Shown here: positions 33,470 through 41,004 of the stretch, one piece after another | How the letters are laid out: every line of letters starts with the position of its first letter | How positions within the stretch are numbered: the stretch's first letter is position 1 | Source: Umezawaea sp042738955 | GTDB lineage: Bacteria; Actinomycetota; Actinomycetes; Mycobacteriales; Pseudonocardiaceae | Reading direction: 5' to 3' | NCBI RefSeq assembly: GCF_042738955.1 | Contig: NZ_JBHYHC010000008.1 | Location: 1 to 64,000 of the forward strand | DNA: 64,000 bases | Translations under genes and position numbers: made by a program | The notes under the pieces: model-generated | Seen by the model: only the letters and a program-made list of their open reading frames with translations | Databases searched by the model: none | What the model was told of the DNA's origin: nothing

Positions 33470-33616
33470 TCCGCTGCCGACCGCGCCCGGTCGCTGTTTA
33501 CTAAGGCAACCGACTGGTCCAACCGGCCCCTTGCGGACCGGCGGCCTGGGAGTCTGGGCGGAACCCGGCGGGCCATGGCCGCGTCTCACCGGGGACTTCA
33601 GGGGAGGCAGGAGCAC

Positions 33617-33925
33617 ATGGCGGGTTACCAGGCCAATGCGGGCGAGATGATGTCGTCGGCGACCACCATCCAGGGGGTCGCGTCCGACGTCGAGGAGTAC
33701 AAGGCGAAGGTCACGGCCAGCGCGGTCGGCGCCCAGGACTTCGGTCGGGCGCACACCGCCGGTGGCTCCCGCTACCTCGCCGGGCTGCCGAAGATCGCCG
33801 AGGCGGTCGCCTCGCACGCCGCCGCGCTCAAGGGCCTCTCCGACAAGCTCCGCAACTCCGCCAACGGCTACGACTGGTCCGACACGGCGAACGCGCAGAA
33901 CCTCTCCAACGCCGGGGGCAAGTGA
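33617..33925 (+). CDS. EspC-like type VII secretion target with YxxxD signal
   Basis: 102 residues, helical, starting MAGYQANAGEMMSSATTIQG and ending NGYDWSDTANAQNLSNAGGK. The YDWSD (Tyr85, Asp89) after the second long helix fits the YxxxD/E type VII export signal. GGGGAGGCAGGAG lies before the ATG. Its stop overlaps the ATG of the large WXG protein by one base (TGATG), so the two are coupled and probably co-secreted. Paralogous in layout to the gene at 12449. Confidence 0.72.
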   Translation: MAGYQANAGEMMSSATTIQGVASDVEEYKAKVTASAVGAQDFGRAHTAGGSRYLAGLPKIAEAVASHAAALKGLSDKLRNSANGYDWSDTANAQNLSNAGGK

Positions 33926-36696
33926 TGGCGACTCCGTCGTGGGAAGACGTCAAGAAGGTCGCCGACAACCCGGCGGTGTCCTACGAGGACAAGAAAGCGC
34001 TGCTCCTCGCCTACTACACGAACGACGTCAAGGACGACATCACCGGCACGCACAACGACGAGCTGGAGGAGTACCTCGACGACTACGACATCTCGTGGGG
34101 CGACGGGCAGTGGCAGGCGACCAAGGACGCCATGCCGTGGGCGGACAGCTCGGAAGACCGGCTGAACGACGCCTACGACAAGGGCAAGAAGGCCGCGGAC
34201 GCCGGTGACGCGCGCAACGCCCAGCACGAGAAGGACAAGAAGGCCGGGCAGGACGCGCTGGACGCGTCGAACCAGCGCGCGTCCGACGGCGGCGCGGGTG
34301 TCGGCAACTCGAACGACCTGCTGAACGCGGGCGCGCCCGGCCTGAAGTACTTCGAGAACTTCCTGCCGGTGTACGAGTACGCCAAGAAGATCATCGACGG
34401 CGGCACCGTCGACACGAACGTCGACAACATGCGCAAGCGGTACGACGAGCAGCGCGACATCGACTTCCACAAGATCGACATCGACATCGTCGAGCTGCGC
34501 CAGGTCGCGCAGGACTCCCGCGACCGCCAGGGCGACGCCGAGAAGTCGATGAGCAAGCTCTGGTCCGGCTGGTCGGGCAAGGCCGCCGACGCGTCCCGCG
34601 CGTTCGTGACGAGCATGTCGCAGAAGGCCGCGACCCACGCCGACGCCATCGACCACATCGCCGAGGTCACCAGGGCCGCGTGCCACACCGTGTCCGGCCT
34701 GGTGAACACCAAGGCCAGGACCGTCCTCGAAGGCGTGCGCAACGTCAACGACATCGCCGGTCTGAGCCCGGACCAGATCAAGGAGGTCGTGGACGGCTGC
34801 ACGGCCGAGGACGAGGCGAAGCTGCGCCGCGTCGCCGGGTTCGTGCACTACACGATCGACGACAGCTGCGGCGACGGCGACGAGTGGAAGCGCCTGGTCC
34901 GCGACGAGGCGAACAAGTGGATCAGGAACACGTTCAAGCCCGACGTGAGCGGCAAGTGGACGCAGTTCGACACCATCTGCAAGACCACGAAGGACTCCGT
35001 CGACAAGACGTGGGAAGAGCTGGGCAAGCAGATCGACGCCTTCAACACGAAGCCGTTCGACCCGCCCAAGGAGCAGCCCCCGGCGGAGAAGCCGCAGCAG
35101 AACGGCAACGGGAACGGCAACACGAACACCAGCGGCAGTAGCGGCACGGGCACCGGTGGCGGTTCCGGGACCGGCGGTGGCAGCGGGAGCGGCGGCGGTT
35201 CGGGCACGGGTGGCGGTGGTGGCGGGACCCCGCCTCCGACGCCGCCGATCCCGGAGATGCCGACGCCGCAGAACCCGCTCGACAAGGACGGCGACGGCAA
35301 GCCCGACGACGCCAACGGCGACGGGAAGCCGGACCACCCCGGTGGCGACGGCGGCAAGCCGGACCCGACCAAGGGCGAGGAGAAGAACCCGGAGAGCGTC
35401 ACGATCACCAGTGGCGCCAACGAGATCAAGATCACCGAGCCGGACGCGCGCGGCCACGTCAAGGTCACCGTCGACACGCCGAACGCCCCGCCGAAGACCT
35501 ACGACCTCGACTTCAGCAAGAACCCGGACGCCGCCAGGGCCCTGATGGGCCAGAACGGCGCGGCGGGCCTGGCGCAGGCGCTGTCCGGTCAGGCCGGTGC
35601 CGGTGCCGGTTCCAGCGGCCAGGCCGCGGGTGGCGGTCAGGGCGGCACGACGCCCGGTTCGCCCCCTGACGGCTCGACCCCGATCCAGGCGGGCCCGGAC
35701 GGCAAGGCCGTGATCGAACTGGACGGCCTGACCATCACGGCCGAGGTCGACCCGCTGACCGGGGAGATCAGCCTCTCCGTCGACGACGGCGAGGGCGAGC
35801 CGCAGCAGTACGGCGTCGAGTTCGGCGAGGACGAGCCCGAGACGGGCGGCAAGCCGGACGTCTCCACGATGCCCGCGTACGCCGACGGCGGTCCGGCCTT
35901 CACCGAACCGGGTGCCGACCGCGCGTTCGGCCGCGACTTCACCAGCGGCCAGGGCTTCACCGACCCGGCGTTCGCCCAGAGCTTCGGCAACCCCGCGTTC
36001 GAGGGCGGTCAGAGCTTCGCCGAGCCCGCGAACCAGAGCTTCGCCGCCCAGTCGTTCGACGGCGGCCAGAGCTTCGCCGAGCCGAGTTTCAGCGGGCAGG
36101 GCTTCACCGAGCCGGCGGGCCAGAGCTTCGCGGGTCAGGGGTTCACCGAGCCCGGTTTCAGCGACCAGGGTTTCGCGCAGCAGGGGTTCACCGAGCCCGC
36201 CTCGGCGTCCCAGTCGTTCTTCACCGAGCCGGGCTTCTCCCAGTCCGGCGCGGACCCGGTGTTCCGCGAGCCGTCGCTGGAGGGCACCACCTCCACGTCC
36301 GGCGCGTCGGCGGCGGGCCCGGTCGGCGGTTTCGACCGCGCTGACGGCGCGTTCGGCCCGCAGATCCCCACCGCGCCCGCCCCGGACCCCATGTGGGGCC
36401 CGCCCGCGCCGAGCGGTGACGCGAGCCTCGCCGACACCACGGCCGCGCAGGCGGACCACCCCGGCTCGGCCACGCTGCCGTCCATGCAGGACGGCGGCCA
36501 GGCGGCGCAGACCGGCGGCGGCATGATGGGTGGCGGCATGATGGGCGGCGCTCCGATGGGCGGCGGCCAGCAGCAGAGCGGCAACGGCGAGTCCGAGCGC
36601 GGCGCGAGCCAGTGGCGCACCACCGGGTCGCTGTTCGACGACGACGCCGTGCTGGGCCGCGTGCAGAGCGCTCTCGGTGAGGAGAACGCACGATGA
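33925..36696 (+). CDS. 923-residue WXG-type secretion substrate with repeats
   Basis: The N-terminal about 370 residues are helical with a WXG-like turn at LWSGWSGKAADASR (about residue 213). Next is a Gly/Ser-rich linker (392-437), then DKDGDGKPDDANGDGKPD (about 453), which resembles Ca-binding thrombospondin type-3/dockerin-like Asp repeats, and two small beta modules (ITITSGANEIK-like VTITSGANEIKITEPD; VIELDGLTITAEVDP). Residues about 655-780 hold many short F-T/A-E-P units (GQGFTEP, GQSFAEP), and the end has TGGGMMGGGMMGGAPMGG. No signal peptide or enzyme motif. The ATG overlaps the upstream stop; the frame also offers GTG one codon earlier. A structural or adhesive surface role is plausible, not shown. 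Confidence 0.75.
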   Translation: MATPSWEDVKKVADNPAVSYEDKKALLLAYYTNDVKDDITGTHNDELEEYLDDYDISWGDGQWQATKDAMPWADSSEDRLNDAYDKGKKAADAGDARNAQHEKDKKAGQDALDASNQRASDGGAGVGNSNDLLNAGAPGLKYFENFLPVYEYAKKIIDGGTVDTNVDNMRKRYDEQRDIDFHKIDIDIVELRQVAQDSRDRQGDAEKSMSKLWSGWSGKAADASRAFVTSMSQKAATHADAIDHIAEVTRAACHTVSGLVNTKARTVLEGVRNVNDIAGLSPDQIKEVVDGCTAEDEAKLRRVAGFVHYTIDDSCGDGDEWKRLVRDEANKWIRNTFKPDVSGKWTQFDTICKTTKDSVDKTWEELGKQIDAFNTKPFDPPKEQPPAEKPQQNGNGNGNTNTSGSSGTGTGGGSGTGGGSGSGGGSGTGGGGGGTPPPTPPIPEMPTPQNPLDKDGDGKPDDANGDGKPDHPGGDGGKPDPTKGEEKNPESVTITSGANEIKITEPDARGHVKVTVDTPNAPPKTYDLDFSKNPDAARALMGQNGAAGLAQALSGQAGAGAGSSGQAAGGGQGGTTPGSPPDGSTPIQAGPDGKAVIELDGLTITAEVDPLTGEISLSVDDGEGEPQQYGVEFGEDEPETGGKPDVSTMPAYADGGPAFTEPGADRAFGRDFTSGQGFTDPAFAQSFGNPAFEGGQSFAEPANQSFAAQSFDGGQSFAEPSFSGQGFTEPAGQSFAGQGFTEPGFSDQGFAQQGFTEPASASQSFFTEPGFSQSGADPVFREPSLEGTTSTSGASAAGPVGGFDRADGAFGPQIPTAPAPDPMWGPPAPSGDASLADTTAAQADHPGSATLPSMQDGGQAAQTGGGMMGGGMMGGAPMGGGQQQSGNGESERGASQWRTTGSLFDDDAVLGRVQSALGEENAR

Positions 36697-37199
36697 CGGA
36701 GTCCTTGGAGAGCGTCAAGCGGACGTTCGAGGGCATCCGGGCGGAGCACTCGGCCCGGATGGAGCTGGCGACCCGCAAACTCGACGAGGTCGACAAGGCC
36801 ACGGCCGAGAACCACAAGGAATTCGTCGACAAGCAGAAGCGCCTGGTGGACCGCCTGCGTGAGATGGCGAAGACCCAGCGCGAGGGCGCGGTCAAGAAGA
36901 AGCCGAGCGAGCTCGACTTCGCGGTGGAGGACGACGACGCCACCCCGGACGAGTTCGCCGCGCAGCTGGCCGCGATGGAACGCGCCCGCCTGGCGGGCAA
37001 CTCCCACACCGAGGAGGGCTCGTTCCTCCAGGGCGCACCGGCCCCGGCTCCCAGCCGCTGGGCCCGTGAGCACCAGGCCCCGGAACAACCGGCCCAGCCG
37101 CCGGTCCGGCCGCCGCTGCCCCCGCCGTCGCGCCGCCCCGCTCACCGCCCGGTGACCGACGACGATGACGACTTCGGCAACGAGAGCTACCTCACCTGA
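36693..37199 (+). CDS. Coiled-coil protein with acidic C-terminal motif
   Basis: 168 residues. Residues 1-75 form a charged coiled coil (SVKRTFEGIRAEHSARMELA, NHKEFVDKQKRLVDRL), the middle is Pro-rich, and the end is TDDDDDFGNESYLT. The tail resembles that of the protein at 29260. It overlaps the large substrate gene by four bases (ATGA) and ends just before a bidirectional terminator. No known family recognised; a dedicated chaperone or co-secreted partner is an inference from coupling. Confidence 0.68.
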   Translation: MTESLESVKRTFEGIRAEHSARMELATRKLDEVDKATAENHKEFVDKQKRLVDRLREMAKTQREGAVKKKPSELDFAVEDDDATPDEFAAQLAAMERARLAGNSHTEEGSFLQGAPAPAPSRWAREHQAPEQPAQPPVRPPLPPPSRRPAHRPVTDDDDDFGNESYLT

Positions 37200-37213
37200 T
37201 CTGCTCCACGACG

Positions 37214-37245
37214 AAGGGCCTCCCCGCCGAAGCGGGGAGGCCCTT
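37214..37245. terminator. Bidirectional terminator between converging genes
   Basis: Perfect 14-base stem (37214-37227 with 37232-37245) with a CGAA loop, between the stop at 37199 (+) and the stop at 37255 (-). Confidence 0.88.
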
Positions 37246-37254
37246 GTCACATCG

Positions 37255-37935
37255 TCAGCGCGGAGGCGGGCCGTAGCCCGGCGCGGGTGGCCCGTACCCG
37301 GTCTGCGGCGGGCCATACCCTTGCTGCGGCGGCCCGTAACCCTGCTGCGGCGGGCCAAAACCTTGCTGCGGCGGCTGTCCGTACCCCTGCGGCGGCCCGA
37401 ACCCTTGCGGTGGCCCAAAACCGGGAGGCGGCCCCTGCGGCGGCTTCCCCGCCCGCAGTGCGGCGATCGACGGCGGCAGCACCGACAGCAGCGCGGCGAC
37501 CACGCCCAGCACCACCGCGAACACCTGCGTGCCGTCCACGCTCACCCCGGTGAACCCGAAGTAGTCCAGGTACACGACCTTCAGCACCGTCGGCGCCACG
37601 GCGAGCAGCGCCCCGAGCCAGATCACCAGCACCCCGGCCATCTTCCGGGCCACCAGCAGCACCGCCGCGAACCCGAACAGCAGCACGGGCAGGAACTGGC
37701 TCCACTCGGCGAGCCGCCCCAGCAGCGCCAACGTGTCGGCGCTGCCGCCGGTCTGCTTCATCTGCACCGCGACGAGGTCCGGGTTCGTGTCGAACTCGTC
37801 GGCGTGCAGCACGCTGATCAGGCCGAGCACGGCCCAGAACAGCGCGACTCCGGCGGCCGCGACAGCCGCTACGACGACGAAGACCATGCTCCCCTGGCGA
37901 GGAGGGGCCCAGCCCGGTGGTGGTTGTTGCGTCAC
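37255..37935 (-). CDS. Membrane protein with GFGPPQ/GYGPPQ repeats
   Basis: 226 residues. About four hydrophobic segments (VFVVVAAVAAAGVALFWAVL; FLPVLLFGFAAVLLVA; VLVIWLGALLAVAPTVL; VFAVVLGVVAALLSVLPP) are followed by a cytoplasmic or external tail of about 60 residues built from G-F/Y-G-P-P-Q units. Such Pro/Gly/Gln tails are common in actinobacterial membrane proteins and hard to assign. The start is GTG 37935. Confidence 0.75.
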   Translation of the reverse strand: MTQQPPPGWAPPRQGSMVFVVVAAVAAAGVALFWAVLGLISVLHADEFDTNPDLVAVQMKQTGGSADTLALLGRLAEWSQFLPVLLFGFAAVLLVARKMAGVLVIWLGALLAVAPTVLKVVYLDYFGFTGVSVDGTQVFAVVLGVVAALLSVLPPSIAALRAGKPPQGPPPGFGPPQGFGPPQGYGQPPQQGFGPPQQGYGPPQQGYGPPQTGYGPPAPGYGPPPR

Positions 37936-37995
37936 GGCCCCGACGGTAGCGGGTCGTCCACGCCGGGAAGGCCGTGTTGGCGCAGGTCCACCCGG

Positions 37996-38817
37996 TCAGT
38001 GCCGGGCGCGGGCCAGCGCGCCGCGCTGGTAGGTCAGGGTGCCGCCCTTGACGTCGTTGTCCAGCAACGCGTCGTACGTCTTGTCGCCGGTCAGCGTCCG
38101 CAGCAGGAACGCCGTCGTGAACGCCTTCGCGAGCTTGTTCGCGACGCGTTCCCCCTTGCCGTCCAACAGGAGTTCGCTCCAGTGCCTGCCCTCGGCGAAC
38201 CCGAGGTGCCCGGCCTTCGGCAGCGTCCGCACCTGCACCGGTCCGAGCCACGCCTCCGCGATGGCCTCGGCGTGCCCGACGGGCGGCGCGATCCGGTCCT
38301 CGCCCGCGGCGAGGTGCAGTCCGGGGACGGTCACGCGACGGGCCGCGTCCAATGCGGACGGTCGGGTTTCCGTGGCCGCCAACGTGATCACGGCGCGCAC
38401 GCGCTCGTCGTCGGCCGCCGCCAGCACGGCCGCGCCGCCGCCGAGCGAGTGGCCCGCGACGGCGAGCTTGGCCGGGTCGACGCTGATGTCGCCGTCGCCG
38501 AGCCGGACGCCCGCGCAGATGTCGAGGGTCGTGCTGAGGTTCGCGGCGTGCAGCCGGGCGGACAGCAGCGGGCCGCGCTGGGTGTTCGGGGCCGCCGCGA
38601 CGATGCCCCACGACGCCAGGTGGCGCAGCAGGCCGAGGTAGCGGCCCACGGGCTGGAGCCAGCCGTGGCCGAACGCGACGGCGGGCAGCCCGTACCCGGA
38701 GGCGGGGGTGAACACCGCCCCCGGCAGCCCGACGAGAGCCAGGTCGCCCCGCAGCACCTCGTGCTCGCCGGGCTTGCTGAGCTGGTCCAACGCCTGCTTC
38801 GCCGAGTAGCCGCTCAC
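37996..38817 (-). CDS. Alpha/beta hydrolase (chlorophyllase/PET-hydrolase-like)
   Basis: 273 residues from GTG 38817 (VSGYSAKQALDQLSKPGE). Nucleophile elbow AVAGHSLGGGAAVL, oxyanion region AVAFGHGWLQP, acid GEDRIAPP and His in KAGHLGFAEG are all in order, so a functional Ser-Asp-His triad is likely. No signal peptide. Substrate unknown; related proteins are annotated dienelactone or polyester-type hydrolases. No ribosome site is clear; the frame is open to 38865, so the start is uncertain. It is divergent from glmS. Confidence 0.8.
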   Translation of the reverse strand: MSGYSAKQALDQLSKPGEHEVLRGDLALVGLPGAVFTPASGYGLPAVAFGHGWLQPVGRYLGLLRHLASWGIVAAAPNTQRGPLLSARLHAANLSTTLDICAGVRLGDGDISVDPAKLAVAGHSLGGGAAVLAAADDERVRAVITLAATETRPSALDAARRVTVPGLHLAAGEDRIAPPVGHAEAIAEAWLGPVQVRTLPKAGHLGFAEGRHWSELLLDGKGERVANKLAKAFTTAFLLRTLTGDKTYDALLDNDVKGGTLTYQRGALARARH

Positions 38818-38871
38818 CCCTGGAACCGTAGTGGATGGCGGCCGTTCCCGAGACTCGCGCCACACGGCCAG

Positions 38872-38887
38872 ATTGGTCTACACCAAA
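38872..38887. promoter_or_regulatory. DasR-like operator upstream of glmS
   Basis: ATTGGTCTACACCAAA contains the dyad TTGGTCTACACCAA and differs by one base from the core TGGTCTAGACCA of the DasR-responsive element. A second partial match, TGGTCTAG, overlaps the region just before the glmS -10. DasR is the GlcN-6-P-responsive GntR-family repressor of amino sugar genes in actinobacteria, which fits glmS. Confidence 0.6.
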
Positions 38888-38949
38888 TTGACCTGTGACC
38901 TGGGCAAACTCGAGCCGGTCACACTTTCGGGTTACGGCCGTGGTCTAGC

Positions 38950-38961
38950 TACTCTGTCCGG
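38950..38961 (+). promoter_or_regulatory. -10 element implying a leaderless glmS mRNA
   Basis: TACTCT (38950-38955) is followed by six bases and then the GTG of glmS at 38962. TANNNT at this distance is the usual pattern of actinobacterial leaderless transcripts, and no ribosome site is present. Confidence 0.55.
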
Positions 38962-40824
38962 GTGTGCGGAATCGTGGGATACGTGGGTCACCGGTCGGCG
39001 CTCGACGTCGTGCTCGACGGACTGAGGCGGATGGAGTACCGGGGGTACGACTCGGCGGGTGTCGCCGTCCTGGACGGCGAGGGCGGTCTGACCGTCGAGC
39101 GGAAGGCCGGGCGGCTGGCGAACCTGGAGGCCCGGCTCGACGAGGTCGGGCGGGAGGCCTTCACCGGCACCTCCGGCATGGGGCACACCCGGTGGGCGAC
39201 GCACGGGGCGCCCGTGGACCGGAACTCGCACCCGCACCGGGACGCGACCGGCCGGGTGGCGGTCGTCCACAACGGCATCATCGAGAACTTCATCGCGCTG
39301 CGCACCGAACTCGAGGGCTTCGGCGTCGAGATGGCCAGCGACACCGACTCCGAGACCGCCGCGCACCTCGTGGCGCGGGCGTACGCCGAGGGCGAGACCG
39401 CCGGTGACCTGACCGCGAGCGTCCGCGCCGTGGTCCGCCGCCTGGAGGGCGCGTTCACGCTGGTCGTGACGCACGCCGACGTGCCGGACCAGGTCGTCGC
39501 GGCCCGCCGTTCCTCCCCGCTCGTGGTCGGCGTCGGCGAGGGCGAGCACTTCGTCGCCTCGGACGTGTCGGCGTTCATCGAGCACACCCGCCAGGCCGTC
39601 GAGCTGGGCCAGGACCAGATCGTCGTGATCACCTCCGAGGGCTACGAGGTCACCGACTTCCACGGCGAGCCCGCCACGGCGAAGCCGTTCACCGTGGACT
39701 GGGACCTGTCGGCCGCCGAGAAGGGCGGCCACGACTACTTCATGCTCAAGGAGATCGAGGAGCAGCCGGAGGCGCTCGCGAACACCCTGCGCGGGCACTT
39801 CGACGGCGGCCGGATCATCCTCGACGAGCAGCGGCTGTCCGACCAGGACCTGCGCGACGTCGACAAGGTCATCGTCGTGGCCTGCGGCTCGGCCTACCAC
39901 TCCGGCCTGATCGCGAAGTACGCCATCGAGCACTGGACGCGCCTCCCCGTGGAGGTCGAGCTGGCCAGCGAGTTCCGCTACCGCGACCCGGTGCTCGACC
40001 GCGACACGCTCGTCGTCGCCGTCTCCCAGTCCGGCGAGACCGCCGACACCCTCGAAGCCGTCCGGCACGCCCGTGAGCAGAAGGCCCGCGTGCTGGCCGT
40101 CTGCAACACCAACGGCGCGCAGATCCCGCGCGAGTCCGACGCCGTGCTCTACACCCACGCGGGCCCGGAGATCGGCGTCGCGTCGACCAAGGCGTTCCTC
40201 GCCCAGATCGCCGCGAACTACCTGGTCGGCTTGGCCCTGGCGCAGGCGCGCGGCACCAAGTACCCGGACGAGGTCGCCCGCGAGTTCCGCGAGCTGGAGG
40301 CCATGCCCGACGCCGTCGCGCGGGTGCTCGGCACGACCGAGCAGGTCCGCGCGCTCGGCCGCGAGCTGGCCGACTCGAAGGCGGTGCTGTTCCTCGGCCG
40401 CCACGTCGGCTACCCGGTGGCCCTCGAAGGCGCGCTGAAGCTCAAGGAACTCGCGTACATGCACGCCGAGGGCTTCGCCGCCGGTGAGCTGAAGCACGGC
40501 CCGATCGCGCTGATCGAGGAGGGCCTGCCGGTCGTCGTCGTCATGCCGTCGCCGAAGGGCCGGGCGGTCCTGCACTCGAAGATGGTGTCCAACATCAGCG
40601 AGATCCAGGCCCGCGGCGCCCGCACGATCGTGATCGCCGAGGAGGGCGACGAGACGGTCCGGCCGTTCGCCGACCACCTGATCGAGATCCCGGCCGTGCC
40701 GACGCTGCTCCAGCCGCTCATCTCGACGGTCCCGCTCCAGGTGCTGGCCGCCGAGATCGCCCGCAGCCGCGGCTACGACGTCGACAAGCCCCGCAACCTC
40801 GCGAAGTCCGTCACGGTCGAGTAG
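38962..40824 (+). CDS. glmS: Glutamine-fructose-6-phosphate aminotransferase
   Basis: Makes glucosamine-6-phosphate from fructose-6-phosphate and glutamine, the entry to amino sugar and wall synthesis. 620 residues. The N-terminal Ntn glutaminase starts MCGIVGYVG with nucleophile Cys2, and has TRWATHG and HNGIIEN. Two SIS domains follow (VACGSAYHSGLIAKY; SQSGETADTLEAVRHA; LGRHVGYPVALEGALKLKE) and the end AKSVTVE is canonical. GTG 38962 places Cys second as required. Confidence 0.98.
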   Translation: MCGIVGYVGHRSALDVVLDGLRRMEYRGYDSAGVAVLDGEGGLTVERKAGRLANLEARLDEVGREAFTGTSGMGHTRWATHGAPVDRNSHPHRDATGRVAVVHNGIIENFIALRTELEGFGVEMASDTDSETAAHLVARAYAEGETAGDLTASVRAVVRRLEGAFTLVVTHADVPDQVVAARRSSPLVVGVGEGEHFVASDVSAFIEHTRQAVELGQDQIVVITSEGYEVTDFHGEPATAKPFTVDWDLSAAEKGGHDYFMLKEIEEQPEALANTLRGHFDGGRIILDEQRLSDQDLRDVDKVIVVACGSAYHSGLIAKYAIEHWTRLPVEVELASEFRYRDPVLDRDTLVVAVSQSGETADTLEAVRHAREQKARVLAVCNTNGAQIPRESDAVLYTHAGPEIGVASTKAFLAQIAANYLVGLALAQARGTKYPDEVAREFRELEAMPDAVARVLGTTEQVRALGRELADSKAVLFLGRHVGYPVALEGALKLKELAYMHAEGFAAGELKHGPIALIEEGLPVVVVMPSPKGRAVLHSKMVSNISEIQARGARTIVIAEEGDETVRPFADHLIEIPAVPTLLQPLISTVPLQVLAAEIARSRGYDVDKPRNLAKSVTVE

Positions 40825-40829
40825 GCCGC

Positions 40830-40996
40830 CCTAGGGCGGCGGCCGCTAACCCTCATCCGGTGGTTCCGTCGTCCAGGTGGTCCCTCGCTTCGCCGCCCCC
40901 GCGCCCTCGTACTGGTTGTACGGGGGCGCGGGGGCGGTGGAGCGAGCGAGCGGCTGGGCCCGGAAAGACCGGGTGAGGATTGGCCGCCGCCCTAGG
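40830..40996. repeat. 167-base imperfect palindrome between glmS and the NAD(P)HX repair gene
   Basis: CCTAGGGCGGCGGCC (40830-40844) is exactly complementary to 40982-40996. Complementarity continues inward (AACCCTCATCCGG against CCGGGTGAGGATT) and the centre is a 29-base stem, 40884-40912 with 40918-40946, around a five-base loop. It could serve as glmS terminator. It looks like a MITE/REP-type element. No coding sequence. Confidence 0.75.
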
Positions 40997-41004
40997 CTGG
41001 TTCC

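Noticed and set aside
38888..38961. glmS ribozyme before glmS
   Set aside because: Only about 70 bases remain after the operator, with none of the ribozyme core, and the transcript is probably leaderless.
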